A DNA stretch of 64,000 nt. It comes from Butyricicoccus_B sp017886875 (GTDB lineage: Bacteria > Bacillota > Clostridia > Oscillospirales > Butyricicoccaceae). This document shows positions 24,271 to 34,037 of the stretch, piece by piece. Position 1 is the first letter of the stretch. Each line of letters begins with the position of its first letter. The notes under the pieces were generated by a model. The model had not been told where the DNA came from and did not search any database. It worked only from the letters and a program-made list of their open reading frames with translations. The DNA lies in the NCBI GenBank assembly GCA_963931655.1, contig OZ007036.1, positions 992,001 to 1,056,000 of the forward strand, in the 5' to 3' direction. The position numbers and the translations under genes were made by a program.

Positions 24271-26501
24271 TGAATTTTGAACAATGGAATGGCTTTAATG
24301 CTGGTAATTGGCAGCGTGAAATTGATGTACGCTCTTTTATTCAAAAAAACTACACTCTTTACACTGGTGATGATAGCTTTTTAGCTCCTGCTACAGATAA
24401 AACTAAAGCAGTTTGGGAAAAATGCGAAAAACTGCTTTTAGAAGAAATGAAAAAAGGTATTTTAGATGTTGAAACCAATATAATCTCTGGTATTGATAAT
24501 TTTGAAGCTGGTTATATTGATAAAGATAATGAAGTTATTGTGGGCTTGCAAACTGATGCACCTTTAAAGAGAATTGTTAATCTATATGGTGGTATGCGTA
24601 TGGCTACCTCTTCCCTTGAGCAGTACGGTTATCATTTAAACCCTGAAATTCAAAAATATTTCTCTGAGTACCGTAAAACTCATAATGATGGTGTGTTTGA
24701 TGCTTATCCTAAGCGTACTCGCCTTGCTCGCTCTGCTGGTCTTTTAACAGGCTTACCTGATGCTTATGGTCGTGGTCGTATTATTGGTGACTATCGTCGT
24801 GTTGCTCTCTATGGTATTGATAAGCTTATTGAGTTTAAAAAAGCTGATTTAGATGAAATTGATGGTGAAATGACCGAAGAACGTATTCGCCTGCGTGAAG
24901 AAGTTTCTATGCAAATCCGTGCTTTAGGCGAGATTAAAAATATGGCTATGCGTTATGGTATTGACCTATCTAAGCCTGCTAAAAATGCACATGAGGCTGT
25001 ACAGTTCTTATATCTTGGCTATCTTGCTGGCACAAAGGAAAATAACGGTGCTGCTACTTCTCTAGGCAGAACTTCCACTTTCCTTGACATTTATATTCAG
25101 CGTGACCTTGATGCAGGTATTCTTGATGAACAAGGTGCTCAAGAGCTTATTGACCAATTTATTATTAAACTGCGTTTAATTCGCCATTTGCGTACACCAG
25201 AATACAATGAACTATTCGGTGGTGACCCTACATGGGTAACTGAGTCTATTGGTGGTATGACAATCTGTGGTAAGCCACTTGTTACTAAAAACTCTTTCCG
25301 TTATCTGCACTCACTTACCAACCTTGGTACTGCTCCAGAGCCTAACTTAACCGTTCTTTGGGCTGAACATCTGCCAGAAAACTTTAAAACTTACTGTGCT
25401 AAAATGTCCATTGATACTGACTCTATTCAGTATGAAAATGATGATGTAATGCGTCCAATCTATGGTGATGATTATGCTATCGCTTGCTGTGTATCAGCTA
25501 TGAAAGTCGGCAAACAAATGCAGTTCTTCGGTGCAAGATGTAATATGGCTAAATCTGTGCTATATGCTATAAATGGTGGTGTAGATGAAAAGAAAGGCAT
25601 TAAAGTTGTCCCTAATATTGAACCTATCGCTGATGAAGTGCTGGATTATGAAAAGGTTCGTGCAAATCTTGACAAGGTTCTAGCTTATAATGCAGAGCTT
25701 TACACCGATACACTGAATATTATTCACTTTATGCATGATAAATACGCTTATGAAGCAAGCCAAATGGCTTTACATGATACACATGTAGGCAGACTGACTG
25801 CTTATGGTATTGCAGGTTTATCTGTTGCGGCTGACTCTCTAAGTGCTATCCGTTATGCTACTGTAAAGCCTATCAGAAATGAAGATGGTATTGCTATTGA
25901 CTTTGAAATCACTGGTGATTTCCCTAAATATGGTAATGATGATGATAGAGCTGATGATGAAGCAGTTTATATTGTGACTAAGTTCTCAAATGAGCTTAAA
26001 AAACACCCATTCTATCGTGGTGCAGAGCATACTCTTTCTGCTCTTACTATCACATCAAATGTAATGTATGGTAAAAAAACTGGTACTACTCCAGATGGAC
26101 GTAAAGGCGGTGAGCCTCTCGCTCCAGGTGCTAATCCTATGCATTGCCGTGATATAAACGGTGCTTTAGCCTCTTTAAACTCTGTTGCTAAAATTCCTTA
26201 TCGTGATATTTGCCAAGATGGTGTTTCTAATACATTCTCTATTATACCTGATGCACTTGGTAAAACTCCGGAACAGCGTCAAGCTAACCTTGTATCTATA
26301 CTTGATGGTTATTTCGGTCAAGGTGCTCATCATCTAAATGTAAATGTATTTAACAGAGAAACTCTTATTGATGCACTCGACCACCCAGAAAAATATCCAA
26401 CTTTAACAATTCGTGTTTCTGGTTATGCGGTGAACTTTAACCGTCTAAGCCGTGAACAGCAAGAAGAAGTTATTCGTCGTACTTTCCATGAGTCAATTTA
26501 A
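24267..26501 (+). CDS. pflB: Formate acetyltransferase (pyruvate formate-lyase)
   Basis: 744 residues, normal length. Converts pyruvate and CoA to acetyl-CoA and formate, anaerobic only. Active-site Cys407-Cys408 (YAIACCVSAM) and glycyl-radical Gly719 in RVSGYAVNF near the C-terminus are both present. The start has two adjacent ATGs; either may be used, and the first overlaps the pflA stop codon. Together with the upstream riboswitch this links fermentation flux to formate demand for purine synthesis. Confidence 0.98.
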   Translation: MMNFEQWNGFNAGNWQREIDVRSFIQKNYTLYTGDDSFLAPATDKTKAVWEKCEKLLLEEMKKGILDVETNIISGIDNFEAGYIDKDNEVIVGLQTDAPLKRIVNLYGGMRMATSSLEQYGYHLNPEIQKYFSEYRKTHNDGVFDAYPKRTRLARSAGLLTGLPDAYGRGRIIGDYRRVALYGIDKLIEFKKADLDEIDGEMTEERIRLREEVSMQIRALGEIKNMAMRYGIDLSKPAKNAHEAVQFLYLGYLAGTKENNGAATSLGRTSTFLDIYIQRDLDAGILDEQGAQELIDQFIIKLRLIRHLRTPEYNELFGGDPTWVTESIGGMTICGKPLVTKNSFRYLHSLTNLGTAPEPNLTVLWAEHLPENFKTYCAKMSIDTDSIQYENDDVMRPIYGDDYAIACCVSAMKVGKQMQFFGARCNMAKSVLYAINGGVDEKKGIKVVPNIEPIADEVLDYEKVRANLDKVLAYNAELYTDTLNIIHFMHDKYAYEASQMALHDTHVGRLTAYGIAGLSVAADSLSAIRYATVKPIRNEDGIAIDFEITGDFPKYGNDDDRADDEAVYIVTKFSNELKKHPFYRGAEHTLSALTITSNVMYGKKTGTTPDGRKGGEPLAPGANPMHCRDINGALASLNSVAKIPYRDICQDGVSNTFSIIPDALGKTPEQRQANLVSILDGYFGQGAHHLNVNVFNRETLIDALDHPEKYPTLTIRVSGYAVNFNRLSREQQEEVIRRTFHESI

Positions 26502-26508
26502 TTTTTTT

Positions 26509-26542
26509 GATACTGCAATTTTTATTGCAGTATCTTTTTTTT
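26509..26542 (+). terminator. Terminator after pflB
   Basis: Perfect 11-bp stem GATACTGCAAT (26509-26519) with 26524-26534, then T8. Confidence 0.93.
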
Positions 26543-26571
26543 CGCTTATTTCCTTAAATTCACAAAAAACA

Positions 26572-26600
26572 CTGACGTTTTATTTAATCTATGTTATAAT
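26572..26600 (+). promoter_or_regulatory. Promoter before the DUF1294 gene
   Basis: CTGACG (26572-26577), 17-bp spacer, TATAAT (26595-26600). The -35 matches consensus at four of six positions. Confidence 0.55.
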
Positions 26601-26636
26601 AAACTGAATACATAAAAATTTGAAAGGTCGTTTTTT

Positions 26637-26918
26637 GTGGTTTTTCTGGCAGTTTATTTATTATTAGTCAATCTTATTGGTGCAATTCTCGTTGTTACTG
26701 ATAAAAAACGTGCTAAAAAAAATCAGTGGAGAATACCAGAGCGTAATTTTTTTATATGTTGTATATTAGGCGGTTGCCCTGCTACATATGCAGCTATGAA
26801 AATTTTTCATCACAAAACTTTACATAAAAGATTTATGTGGGGTATTCCTGCTATATTTACAATTCAGATTATAATTCTTATTTTTATTTATACTAAAGAT
26901 TTATTTTTGAAAGGCTAA
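26637..26918 (+). CDS. DUF1294 small membrane protein
   Basis: 93 residues, three hydrophobic segments. TDKKRAKKNQWRIPE, then LGGCPATYAAM and FHHKTLHKRFMWGIP, is the DUF1294 signature (YsdA-like). Function unknown. GTG start at 26637-26639 with GAAAGG upstream. It is 5 bp before the CDF transporter, so co-transcribed. Confidence 0.88.
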   Translation: MVFLAVYLLLVNLIGAILVVTDKKRAKKNQWRIPERNFFICCILGGCPATYAAMKIFHHKTLHKRFMWGIPAIFTIQIIILIFIYTKDLFLKG

Positions 26919-26923
26919 GTTTT

Positions 26924-28090
26924 ATGACTAAATTTATTATCAAACACTTTATACCCGACTATGAAAATGTTAAAAATGCGGCTGTACGTGAACGTTATGG
27001 CACTGTTTCTGGAATAGTCGGTATACTTTGTAATATACTTTTGTTTTTAGTTAAGCTCTCTATAGGTCTTATAACTTCATCTATCTCTATTGCTGCTGAT
27101 GCGGTTAACAATCTATCTGATGCACTTTCTTCTGTAATATCACTTTTAGGATTTAAAATCGCTAACAAAGCCCCTGATGAAGCTCACCCTTTTGGCTATG
27201 GTCGAACCGAATATTTAGCAGGTTTACTTGTTGCATTTTTTATAGGTGTTGTTGGTCTTGAATTTGCTAAATCATCAGTAAATAGAATAATAAACCCTGA
27301 GCCTGTGCTATTTTCCCCTGTTTTGCTCTTAATTTTAGCTATCTCTATTTTGGTTAAACTCTGGCTTGGTGTATTTAATAAGGAGCTTGGAACCTGTATA
27401 AATTCCACCGTTTTACTTGCTACTATGCAGGACTCGCTAAATGATGTTATTACAACTTCTGTTGTTGTAGTTGGTATGATTGCTTCACGTTTCACAAGTC
27501 TGCCTGTTGATGGCTATATCGGTCTTGTAGTTGCACTATTTATTTTATACTCTGGTATTGGTATTGCTAAGGATACGCTAAGCCCGCTTATAGGTCAAGC
27601 GGCTGACCCTGATATAGCTAAAAATATTGAAAACATTATTCTTGGTTTTGATGGTGTTGTAGGTGTTCATGACCTTATTATTCATAACTATGGTGCAGGT
27701 AAATCACTAGCTTCTATACATGCAGAAGTGCCTGATACTGCAAATTTTGTACAAATACATGAAGTTATTGATGAGGCCGAAAAAGCTGTTTGGAAACAAA
27801 CAGGTGTATTTCTTGTCATTCATATGGACCCTGTTGCTATTGATAATGAACATGTAAATGAGCTTAAAAAACTTACTCTTTCCGTTTTAAATGAAATTGA
27901 CAACCGTCTTACTATGCATGATTTTCGTATTGTTGATGGTGAAAGAAATATAAATTTAATTTTTGATGTTGTAGCACCTTTTGATTATCAAAAATTAAAA
28001 GCTGAAGAACTCATAAAAAATATTCGCTCTGGGCTTAAAAATCATGATAAACGCTATAATGCTATAATAACACTTGACCATCAAATGTAA
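26924..28090 (+). CDS. Cation diffusion facilitator (CDF) family metal transporter
   Basis: 388 residues: six membrane segments, then a cytoplasmic ferredoxin-like domain (about 220-300) plus an extra C-terminal region of about 85 residues. Metal-site motifs include DAVNNLSD (an aspartate-rich TM2 site, Asn/Asp rather than His/Asp) and HPFGYGRTEY after TM3. Members export Zn, Mn, Fe or Co in exchange for protons. The D-x-x-N/D-type site would suit Mn or Fe rather than Zn, but this is inference. Gap of 19 bp to pyrC. Confidence 0.92.
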   Translation: MTKFIIKHFIPDYENVKNAAVRERYGTVSGIVGILCNILLFLVKLSIGLITSSISIAADAVNNLSDALSSVISLLGFKIANKAPDEAHPFGYGRTEYLAGLLVAFFIGVVGLEFAKSSVNRIINPEPVLFSPVLLLILAISILVKLWLGVFNKELGTCINSTVLLATMQDSLNDVITTSVVVVGMIASRFTSLPVDGYIGLVVALFILYSGIGIAKDTLSPLIGQAADPDIAKNIENIILGFDGVVGVHDLIIHNYGAGKSLASIHAEVPDTANFVQIHEVIDEAEKAVWKQTGVFLVIHMDPVAIDNEHVNELKKLTLSVLNEIDNRLTMHDFRIVDGERNINLIFDVVAPFDYQKLKAEELIKNIRSGLKNHDKRYNAIITLDHQM

Positions 28091-28109
28091 AAATAGGAGG
28101 TTAAAAATT

Positions 28110-29378
28110 ATGTTACTTATTAAAAACGCTCATATTTTAGACGCTTATACTGGGTTTGATAAAAAAAGCGATATTCTTATAAATGATAATGGAATTATAG
28201 AAAACATTGCAGATAATATAACTTGTGAGTGTGAAACCCTTGACGCTATGGGACGCACTATTTCAACAGGTTTTGTTGATACACATGTCCACTTTCGTGA
28301 CCCTGGTCAAACTCAAAAAGAAGATATTCACACTGGTATGAATTCTGCTGCTGCTGGCGGATACACAACCGTTGTATGTATGGCTAATACATTGCCTATT
28401 TGTGATAATCTGGAAACACTTAAATATATTCAAGATAAAATAAATGAAAAACCAGACAGCATAAATGTTTTACAGGCTTGTGCTATTTCTTATGGTTTTA
28501 AAGGGCAAGATGTGACCGATTTTGGTGCTTTACTTGACGCTGGTGCAGTTGGTTTTACTGATGATGGTATACCACTTAAAAATAGTGAATTTGTATTTAA
28601 AGCTATGCAAATGGCTGTTAAACATAACGCTATTCTTTCTTTTCATGAAGAAGCTCCAGAATTTGTGCCATCTGCTGGTGTAAACTATGGCTCTAAAGCT
28701 GCCGAAAAATTTGATGTTGCTGGTGCTATGCCAATTTCTGAAGAAGTTATGATTGCTCGTGATATTGCTCTTGCTCTTGATACTGGTGCAAAAGTTGTTT
28801 TTCAGCATGTTTCCTCTGCTCGCTCTGCTGAGTTTATACGCTGTGGCAAAAAAATGGGAGCAAAAATTTATGCTGAAGTTACTCCTCATCATATCTCTTT
28901 AACTGAAGATGATGTTTTAGAGCATGGCACACTGGCTCGTATGAACCCACCACTTCGCAAAGAACAAGACAGATTAGCTCTTATTGATGCTTTAATTGAT
29001 GGCACTATTGATATGATTGCTACTGACCACGCTCCTCACACATCAGAAGAAAAAAACAGAGAATTTGCTAAAGCTCCATCAGGTATAACTGGTCTTGAAA
29101 CTGCTTTTTCTGTGTGCAATACCGCACTTGTACAAAGCGGTAAAATGAGCAAAATGAAACTGCTTGAGTGTATGAGCAAAAATCCTGCTGAAATTTATGG
29201 TCTTAAAAACAAAGAAATTAAAATTGGTAACAAAGCTGAGCTTGTACTTCTTGACTGGAACAAAGAAAAGATTTACACTAATTATCAATCAAAGTCCTGC
29301 AACACTCCGTTTACAGGTAAAAAACTTACTGGTTCAGTAGATGCCGTTATTATGGGTGATAAAATTATTTCATTTTAA
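28110..29378 (+). CDS. pyrC: Dihydroorotase
   Basis: 422 residues, type I dihydroorotase size. Catalyses ring closure of carbamoyl-aspartate in pyrimidine synthesis. DTHVHFRDPGQTQKEDI supplies the first zinc ligands. FHEEAP, FQHVSS and IATDHAPH (later His and catalytic Asp) follow in order. Start ATG at 28110-28112 with TAGGAGG upstream; the 12-codon in-frame extension to 28074 lies within the CDF gene and lacks a ribosome binding site. No other pyr genes are adjacent. Confidence 0.95.
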   Translation: MLLIKNAHILDAYTGFDKKSDILINDNGIIENIADNITCECETLDAMGRTISTGFVDTHVHFRDPGQTQKEDIHTGMNSAAAGGYTTVVCMANTLPICDNLETLKYIQDKINEKPDSINVLQACAISYGFKGQDVTDFGALLDAGAVGFTDDGIPLKNSEFVFKAMQMAVKHNAILSFHEEAPEFVPSAGVNYGSKAAEKFDVAGAMPISEEVMIARDIALALDTGAKVVFQHVSSARSAEFIRCGKKMGAKIYAEVTPHHISLTEDDVLEHGTLARMNPPLRKEQDRLALIDALIDGTIDMIATDHAPHTSEEKNREFAKAPSGITGLETAFSVCNTALVQSGKMSKMKLLECMSKNPAEIYGLKNKEIKIGNKAELVLLDWNKEKIYTNYQSKSCNTPFTGKKLTGSVDAVIMGDKIISF

Positions 29379-29414
29379 AAATAGGTAAAAAAAGAAAGGA
29401 TTGAAGGTGCATTT

Positions 29415-30179
29415 ATGCAAGAAAATCAAAACACTGGGCGTATGGATACCCAACATTTAGAACCTATGAAAACTACAAATTCCACCACAAATCTAAGTCA
29501 AACTCAACGTCAGCCATCTAATAATCCAAACCGCAGACCAAATAATACTGGCTCTCGTCCTCCACAACATCGCAAAAAAAGTAAAAAACAAATCGCTATG
29601 CAGCGTATGCTTATTGTTATAAGCATTATATTAGCTATTTTTCTTATTATTTTTTCTATGGGTGCTTCATGGGGTAAAGGTCGTGGAACTAAGTTGACCA
29701 AAGATAATATAATGAACGGATTAACTGCTATATCTGATATATCAAAAACCAACTATCATTACACAAATGTAACAAAATTTGATGCTGTTGATGATTTCTA
29801 TGGTTTTGATGCTTCTGATTATTCTAACCTAACTATTAGCTATGATGGCGTAATTACTGCATATATTGATGCTTCTAAAATTAAAATAGAAATCGACGGT
29901 TCAAAAGTTAATATTACTTTGCCAGAAGCAACTATTGAGTCAAATGAAATAACAGAAAATTCAGTTGCAGTTTATAACTCCAATAATGGCTCATTTGAAA
30001 ATATTACACTAACTGATTTTGCAGGTTTTGAAGCTACTCAGCAGCCTGTAGCTCAAACTAAAGCCACAACAAATGGTTTGCTATTTGATACTTCTGAAAG
30101 AGCTAAAACCGCTATCAAACCTTTAATTGAAGCTATTGCAGGTGCAAGAAAAGATAAATACACAATAACTATTAACTAA
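29415..30179 (+). CDS. Unknown single-pass membrane protein
   Basis: 254 residues, not recognised. Residues 1-60 are cytoplasmic-looking and rich in Asn, Gln, Thr, Pro and Arg (low complexity), ending in a basic HRKKSKKQ stop-transfer patch. One hydrophobic segment follows at about 65-84, then about 170 polar residues predicted outside. The outer part has alternating beta-like segments (AYIDASKIKIEIDGSKVNITLP) but no catalytic motif I can identify. It follows pyrC by 36 bp and may share its transcript. ATG with GAAGGTG upstream. Confidence 0.75.
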   Translation: MQENQNTGRMDTQHLEPMKTTNSTTNLSQTQRQPSNNPNRRPNNTGSRPPQHRKKSKKQIAMQRMLIVISIILAIFLIIFSMGASWGKGRGTKLTKDNIMNGLTAISDISKTNYHYTNVTKFDAVDDFYGFDASDYSNLTISYDGVITAYIDASKIKIEIDGSKVNITLPEATIESNEITENSVAVYNSNNGSFENITLTDFAGFEATQQPVAQTKATTNGLLFDTSERAKTAIKPLIEAIAGARKDKYTITIN

Positions 30180-30186
30180 AAGAAAC

Positions 30187-30219
30187 AAAAGCGAGAGATT
30201 TTAAAAATCTCTCGCTTTT
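30187..30219. terminator. Bidirectional terminator
   Basis: 15-bp perfect stem (30187-30201 with 30205-30219), A-run on one side and T-run on the other, between convergent genes. Confidence 0.9.
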
Positions 30220-30223
30220 AATA

Positions 30224-31708
30224 TTACTTGTGATAAAGTTTCTTTGTTTGATGAACTGGTGAACATGTTAAATTCATACCCAATTTCTTAAATAAAGTTT
30301 CATCTACTTGTGCTAAAATAACCGATGAATGTACCTCACAAGCTTTTAATTTTGTTAGCTGCTGCATTGCAAGGTCTGCTGCTGGGTTAGTAGCTGCTGA
30401 AATAGAAAGTGCAATTAACACTTCATCTGTATGCAATCTAGGGTTATGATTGCCTAAGCCTTTAATTTTTAACTGCTGAATTGGCTCTATAATCAGCGGT
30501 GGAAGTAAATGCATTTCATCTGGTAAGCCTGCAAGCTCCTTTAGTGCATTTAAAAGTGCTGCTGCTGATGCACCAAGTAAAGATGATGTTTTACCTGTGA
30601 TGATTTTACCATTTTCAAGTTCAATAGCTGTTGCTGGGTTGCCTGTTTGCTCTGCACGCTGTTCTGCTGCTGCAATTACTGGTCTATCATCTGCTGATAT
30701 CTTCATTTGGTTCATAAGCAGTTCTATTTTCTGAACACAGCTTTCATCTGCCCTACCCATACGAACATCACAACGAGCTTGATAATATCTACGTATAATT
30801 TCTTCACATGATGCCTTTCTACAAGCTTCATCATCAATAATACAATTACCAGCCATATTTACACCCATATCTGTTGGTGAATTATATGGGCTTTCGCCTG
30901 CAATCTTTTCAAAGATTGCATTTACTACTGGGAAAATCTCTACATCTCTGTTATAGTTTACTGTTGTTACATTATATTTTTCCAAATGGAATGGGTCAAT
31001 CATATTAACATCATTTAAATCTGCTGTTGCTGCCTCATATGCAACATTTACAGGGTGCTTTAAAGGCAAATTCCATACTGGGAATGTTTCAAACTTTGCA
31101 TAACCTGCACTAACTCCACGCTTATATTCATGATAAAGCTGTGATAAACAAGTTGCCATTTTACCAGAACCCGGACCAGGAGCTGTTACAACTACAAGTG
31201 GTCTTGTAGTTTTGATATATTCATTTTTTCCATAGCCTTCATCAGAAACAATTAGTGACACATTGCTTGGATATCCCGCTATAGGATAATGCATATATAC
31301 ATCTACTCCAAGTTTATTTAAACGCTTTTTAAATGCATCGGCTGCTGGTTGTCCTGAATACTGAGTAATTACTACACTTCCTACATATAGACCGATTCCA
31401 CGGAAAGCATCGATGAGTCTTAATACATCTACATCATAAGTAATGCCAAGGTCTGAACGCACCTTATTTTTTTCTATATCTCCTGCAGAAATTGCTATTA
31501 CTATTTCTGCATCATCTTTAAGTTGGGTTAGCATACGCACTTTACTGTCTGGAGCAAATCCTGGTAAAACTCTTGATGCATGGTAATCATCAAAAAGCTT
31601 TCCACCAAACTCTAAATACAGCTTTCCACCGAACTGTGCAATGCGATTTTTAATATGTTCAGACTGCATTGCAAGATATTTGTCATTATCAAATCCAATT
31701 TGTTTCAT
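30224..31708 (-). CDS. DUF1846 family protein
   Basis: 494 residues, the usual DUF1846 (UPF0371) length. The N-terminal KQIGFDNDKYLAMQSEHI and GKLYLEFGGKLFDD, and the nucleotide-loop-like TAPGPGSGKMATCLSQLY, identify the family. The protein is cytosolic, widespread in Firmicutes and of unsettled function. Start ATG at 31706-31708 with GGAGGGGAG 8 bp upstream; a 12-codon extension to 31744 runs through that ribosome binding site. Monocistronic. Confidence 0.92.
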   Translation of the reverse strand: MKQIGFDNDKYLAMQSEHIKNRIAQFGGKLYLEFGGKLFDDYHASRVLPGFAPDSKVRMLTQLKDDAEIVIAISAGDIEKNKVRSDLGITYDVDVLRLIDAFRGIGLYVGSVVITQYSGQPAADAFKKRLNKLGVDVYMHYPIAGYPSNVSLIVSDEGYGKNEYIKTTRPLVVVTAPGPGSGKMATCLSQLYHEYKRGVSAGYAKFETFPVWNLPLKHPVNVAYEAATADLNDVNMIDPFHLEKYNVTTVNYNRDVEIFPVVNAIFEKIAGESPYNSPTDMGVNMAGNCIIDDEACRKASCEEIIRRYYQARCDVRMGRADESCVQKIELLMNQMKISADDRPVIAAAEQRAEQTGNPATAIELENGKIITGKTSSLLGASAAALLNALKELAGLPDEMHLLPPLIIEPIQQLKIKGLGNHNPRLHTDEVLIALSISAATNPAADLAMQQLTKLKACEVHSSVILAQVDETLFKKLGMNLTCSPVHQTKKLYHK

Positions 31709-31769
31709 GCGAAAAACTCCCCTCCGGTCAACATAAAAATTCATATCCTAAAATTAAAATTCATATTCT

Positions 31770-31798
31770 ATTGTAATAAAAATTTCACTATTTTACAA
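31770..31798 (-). promoter_or_regulatory. Promoter of the DUF1846 gene
   Basis: Minus strand TTGTAA (31793-31798), 17-bp spacer, TACAAT (31770-31775), about 62 bp before the start codon. Confidence 0.6.
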
Positions 31799-31940
31799 GA
31801 AGTGATTTAAAATTTTTTCTTATTTTTTATACCACTTTGAACAGATGACAAAAGATTTAATATTTGATATAATATCACTGTATATAAAACTTTTACCGCA
31901 CCTTTAATGGTGCATATATTTTTTATGAGGTGAAACACAA

Positions 31941-32531
31941 ATGCGTAGAAAAGATATTCCGCCTGAGGAGTGCACTCAAGAACGAATTTTAGATGCTACA
32001 TTCGATGTTTTGGAGGAAAAAACTCTAAGCGGTGTACGTATGGCTCTTGTAGCTGAAAAAGCTGGTCTTTTCCAATCTAATATTCATTATTACTATAAAT
32101 CTAAACATGAGCTGTTGCTCGCTGTTCAAAAAAAGGTTTTACAGCACTGCATAGATTTAAGAAAAACTTTAGCTGGTGACAACTCTACTTTAGACGGTCA
32201 ACTTGAAACTTTCTGGGCTCAGAAAAAAGATTTTATACTTAATGACCCTCGTTATGATTATGCAGAAATAGAATTTTGGGCTCAAGCTCGTATTGATGAT
32301 GTTATACGCAGTGAAGTTTGTCGTTCTTTTTCTAACTGGCGTATGGAAATAGAACGTATGCTTGCTGAATTTGCTTCAAATCTGCCTGAAAACCGTCGTA
32401 AACTACTAGCTGCTGTTATGGTTTCTATGATGGAAGGTGCCACACTTCAATATTTAGCTGACCCTGATGCATTCTCTCTTGATGATTATTTTAACTACTG
32501 TACAGAACTTGTTAAAAAGGAGATTTTATAA
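31941..32531 (+). CDS. TetR family regulator
   Basis: 196 residues. The N-terminal helix-turn-helix (about 15-60; VRMALVAEKAGLFQSNIHYYYKSKHELLLAV) is standard TetR, with an all-helical ligand domain after it. The ATG, preceded by GAGGTG, lies downstream of a TATAAT-containing promoter region (near 31868). Its stop codon overlaps the start of the molybdopterin-binding gene by one base, so it probably controls the molybdenum-cofactor genes that follow. The ligand is unknown. Confidence 0.9.
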   Translation: MRRKDIPPEECTQERILDATFDVLEEKTLSGVRMALVAEKAGLFQSNIHYYYKSKHELLLAVQKKVLQHCIDLRKTLAGDNSTLDGQLETFWAQKKDFILNDPRYDYAEIEFWAQARIDDVIRSEVCRSFSNWRMEIERMLAEFASNLPENRRKLLAAVMVSMMEGATLQYLADPDAFSLDDYFNYCTELVKKEIL

Positions 32532-33553
32532 TGAAACAGGTGAAAACCGTTTCTGCTGTTGGGCATATACTTTGTCACGACCTTACACAAATTATACCTA
32601 ATGAGTATAAAGGTGCAAGATTTAGAAAAGGTCATATTGTTACTGAAGAAGATATACCAGTTTTACTTTCTATGGGTAAAGAAAATCTCTATGTTTGGGA
32701 GAAAAAAGAAGGCTTTCTGCATGAAGATGAGGGTGCTGAAATACTTGTTTCTCTATGCCAAAATGAATATATGACAAGAAGTGAAACAAAAGAAGGTAAA
32801 ATTGAACTTTTTGCAGATTGTGACGGTTTTTTTGAGGTTAACAGACAAATTCTCAAACAGCTTAACAGTCTTGACGAAATTATGATTGCTTCTCGTCATG
32901 GCAACACTTATGTTAAAAAAGGTGATAAATTAGTTGGCACTCGTGTTATACCACTTGTTATAGATGAAAAAAAACTTGATACTGCTAAAAAAATCGCTGG
33001 TGACACACCAATTTTTAAAATTACACCTTTTAAACATAAAAAAGCAGCTATTTTGGTAACTGGCAATGAGGTCAAAAAAGGTCTTATCGAGGATAAATTT
33101 TCCGATGTAGTTAAGGAAAAATTTAAAGAATTTGGTGCTGATGTTTTTGAACCTGTTTTAGTTGGTGACGACAATGCGGAAACCACCAAGCAAATTTTAA
33201 AACATATTGAAATGGGTGCTGATATTGTTGTTTGTACTGGCGGTATGAGCGTTGACCCTGACGACAAAACCCCACTTGCAATTAAAAATACTGGTGCTGA
33301 TATAATCAGTTATGGCTCGCCTGTTCTTCCAGGGGCTATGTTTTTACTTAGCTATTATGGGAAAATCCCTGTTTGTGGTCTACCTGGTTGTGTAATGTAC
33401 GCTAAACGCACTATATTCGATTTAATTTTGCCTTATCTTATGGCTGATATCCCTGTAAATCTTGATACTCTTGCTGGTCTTGGTGAAGGCGGTCTTTGTC
33501 TTAACTGCGATATTTGCACATATCCTAACTGTGGCTTTGGAAAGGGACATTAA
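32531..33553 (+). CDS. MoeA/MogA-type molybdopterin-binding protein with C-terminal Cys motif
   Basis: 340 residues. The N-terminal ~160 residues resemble a MoeA-like domain (VGHILCHDLTQI, RKGHIVTEEDIPVL). The middle is a MoCF-biosynth (MogA/MoeA) domain with LVTGNEV and CTGGMSVDPDD, which bind molybdopterin. The C-terminus carries CLNCDICTYPNCGFGKG, a Cys cluster (C-x2-C-x2-C-x4-C) seen in proteins of this group next to molybdenum hydroxylase genes. Likely acts in molybdate insertion or cofactor handling. ATG with AAGGAG upstream; one-base overlap with the tetR gene. Confidence 0.88.
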   Translation: MKQVKTVSAVGHILCHDLTQIIPNEYKGARFRKGHIVTEEDIPVLLSMGKENLYVWEKKEGFLHEDEGAEILVSLCQNEYMTRSETKEGKIELFADCDGFFEVNRQILKQLNSLDEIMIASRHGNTYVKKGDKLVGTRVIPLVIDEKKLDTAKKIAGDTPIFKITPFKHKKAAILVTGNEVKKGLIEDKFSDVVKEKFKEFGADVFEPVLVGDDNAETTKQILKHIEMGADIVVCTGGMSVDPDDKTPLAIKNTGADIISYGSPVLPGAMFLLSYYGKIPVCGLPGCVMYAKRTIFDLILPYLMADIPVNLDTLAGLGEGGLCLNCDICTYPNCGFGKGH

Positions 33554-33556
33554 ATT

Positions 33557-34033
33557 ATGCTAACTCATTTTGATAAAGCTGGTAATGCTCATATGGTTGA
33601 TGTAGGCTCTAAACCTTTAACAAATAGAGTTGCAATAGCTGAGGGTTATATAAAAGTCAATGATGAGGCATTTTCCGCTATTGTAAACGGTACAGCTAAA
33701 AAAGGCGATGTACTTGGTGTCGCTCGTATAGCTGGCATTATGGCAGCTAAAAAAACAAGCGATATTATCCCACTTTGTCACCCAATTTCACTTACACGCT
33801 GTAATATATCCTTTACACCTGACCAAAATACAAACTGTATTCACTGCACTTGCGAAACCGCTTGCAATGGTCAAACAGGTGTTGAAATGGAGGCTTTACA
33901 CGCTGTTTCTGCTGCTCTGCTTACAATCTATGATATGTGTAAGGCAATAGACCGAGGTATGCAAATCTGTGATATTCGACTAAATACAAAGTCTGGCGGT
34001 GCTTCTGGCACTTGGAAACGTATGGAGGACTAA
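33557..34033 (+). CDS. moaC: Cyclic pyranopterin monophosphate synthase MoaC
   Basis: 158 residues, normal length. Second step of molybdenum-cofactor synthesis. Conserved segments LTHFDKAGNAHMVDVGSK, IPLCHPISLT and VEMEALHAVSAALLTIYDMCK, plus KSGGASGTW with the active-site Lys, are all present. Gap of 3 bp from the previous gene. The first-step enzyme MoaA is not in this cluster. Confidence 0.97.
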   Translation: MLTHFDKAGNAHMVDVGSKPLTNRVAIAEGYIKVNDEAFSAIVNGTAKKGDVLGVARIAGIMAAKKTSDIIPLCHPISLTRCNISFTPDQNTNCIHCTCETACNGQTGVEMEALHAVSAALLTIYDMCKAIDRGMQICDIRLNTKSGGASGTWKRMED

Positions 34034-34037
34034 ACTA

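Noticed and set aside
31860..31940. Molybdenum cofactor riboswitch before the Moco genes
   Set aside because: The region has only a short GCACC/GGTGC hairpin and a promoter; too short for the Moco element, and a TetR gene comes first.
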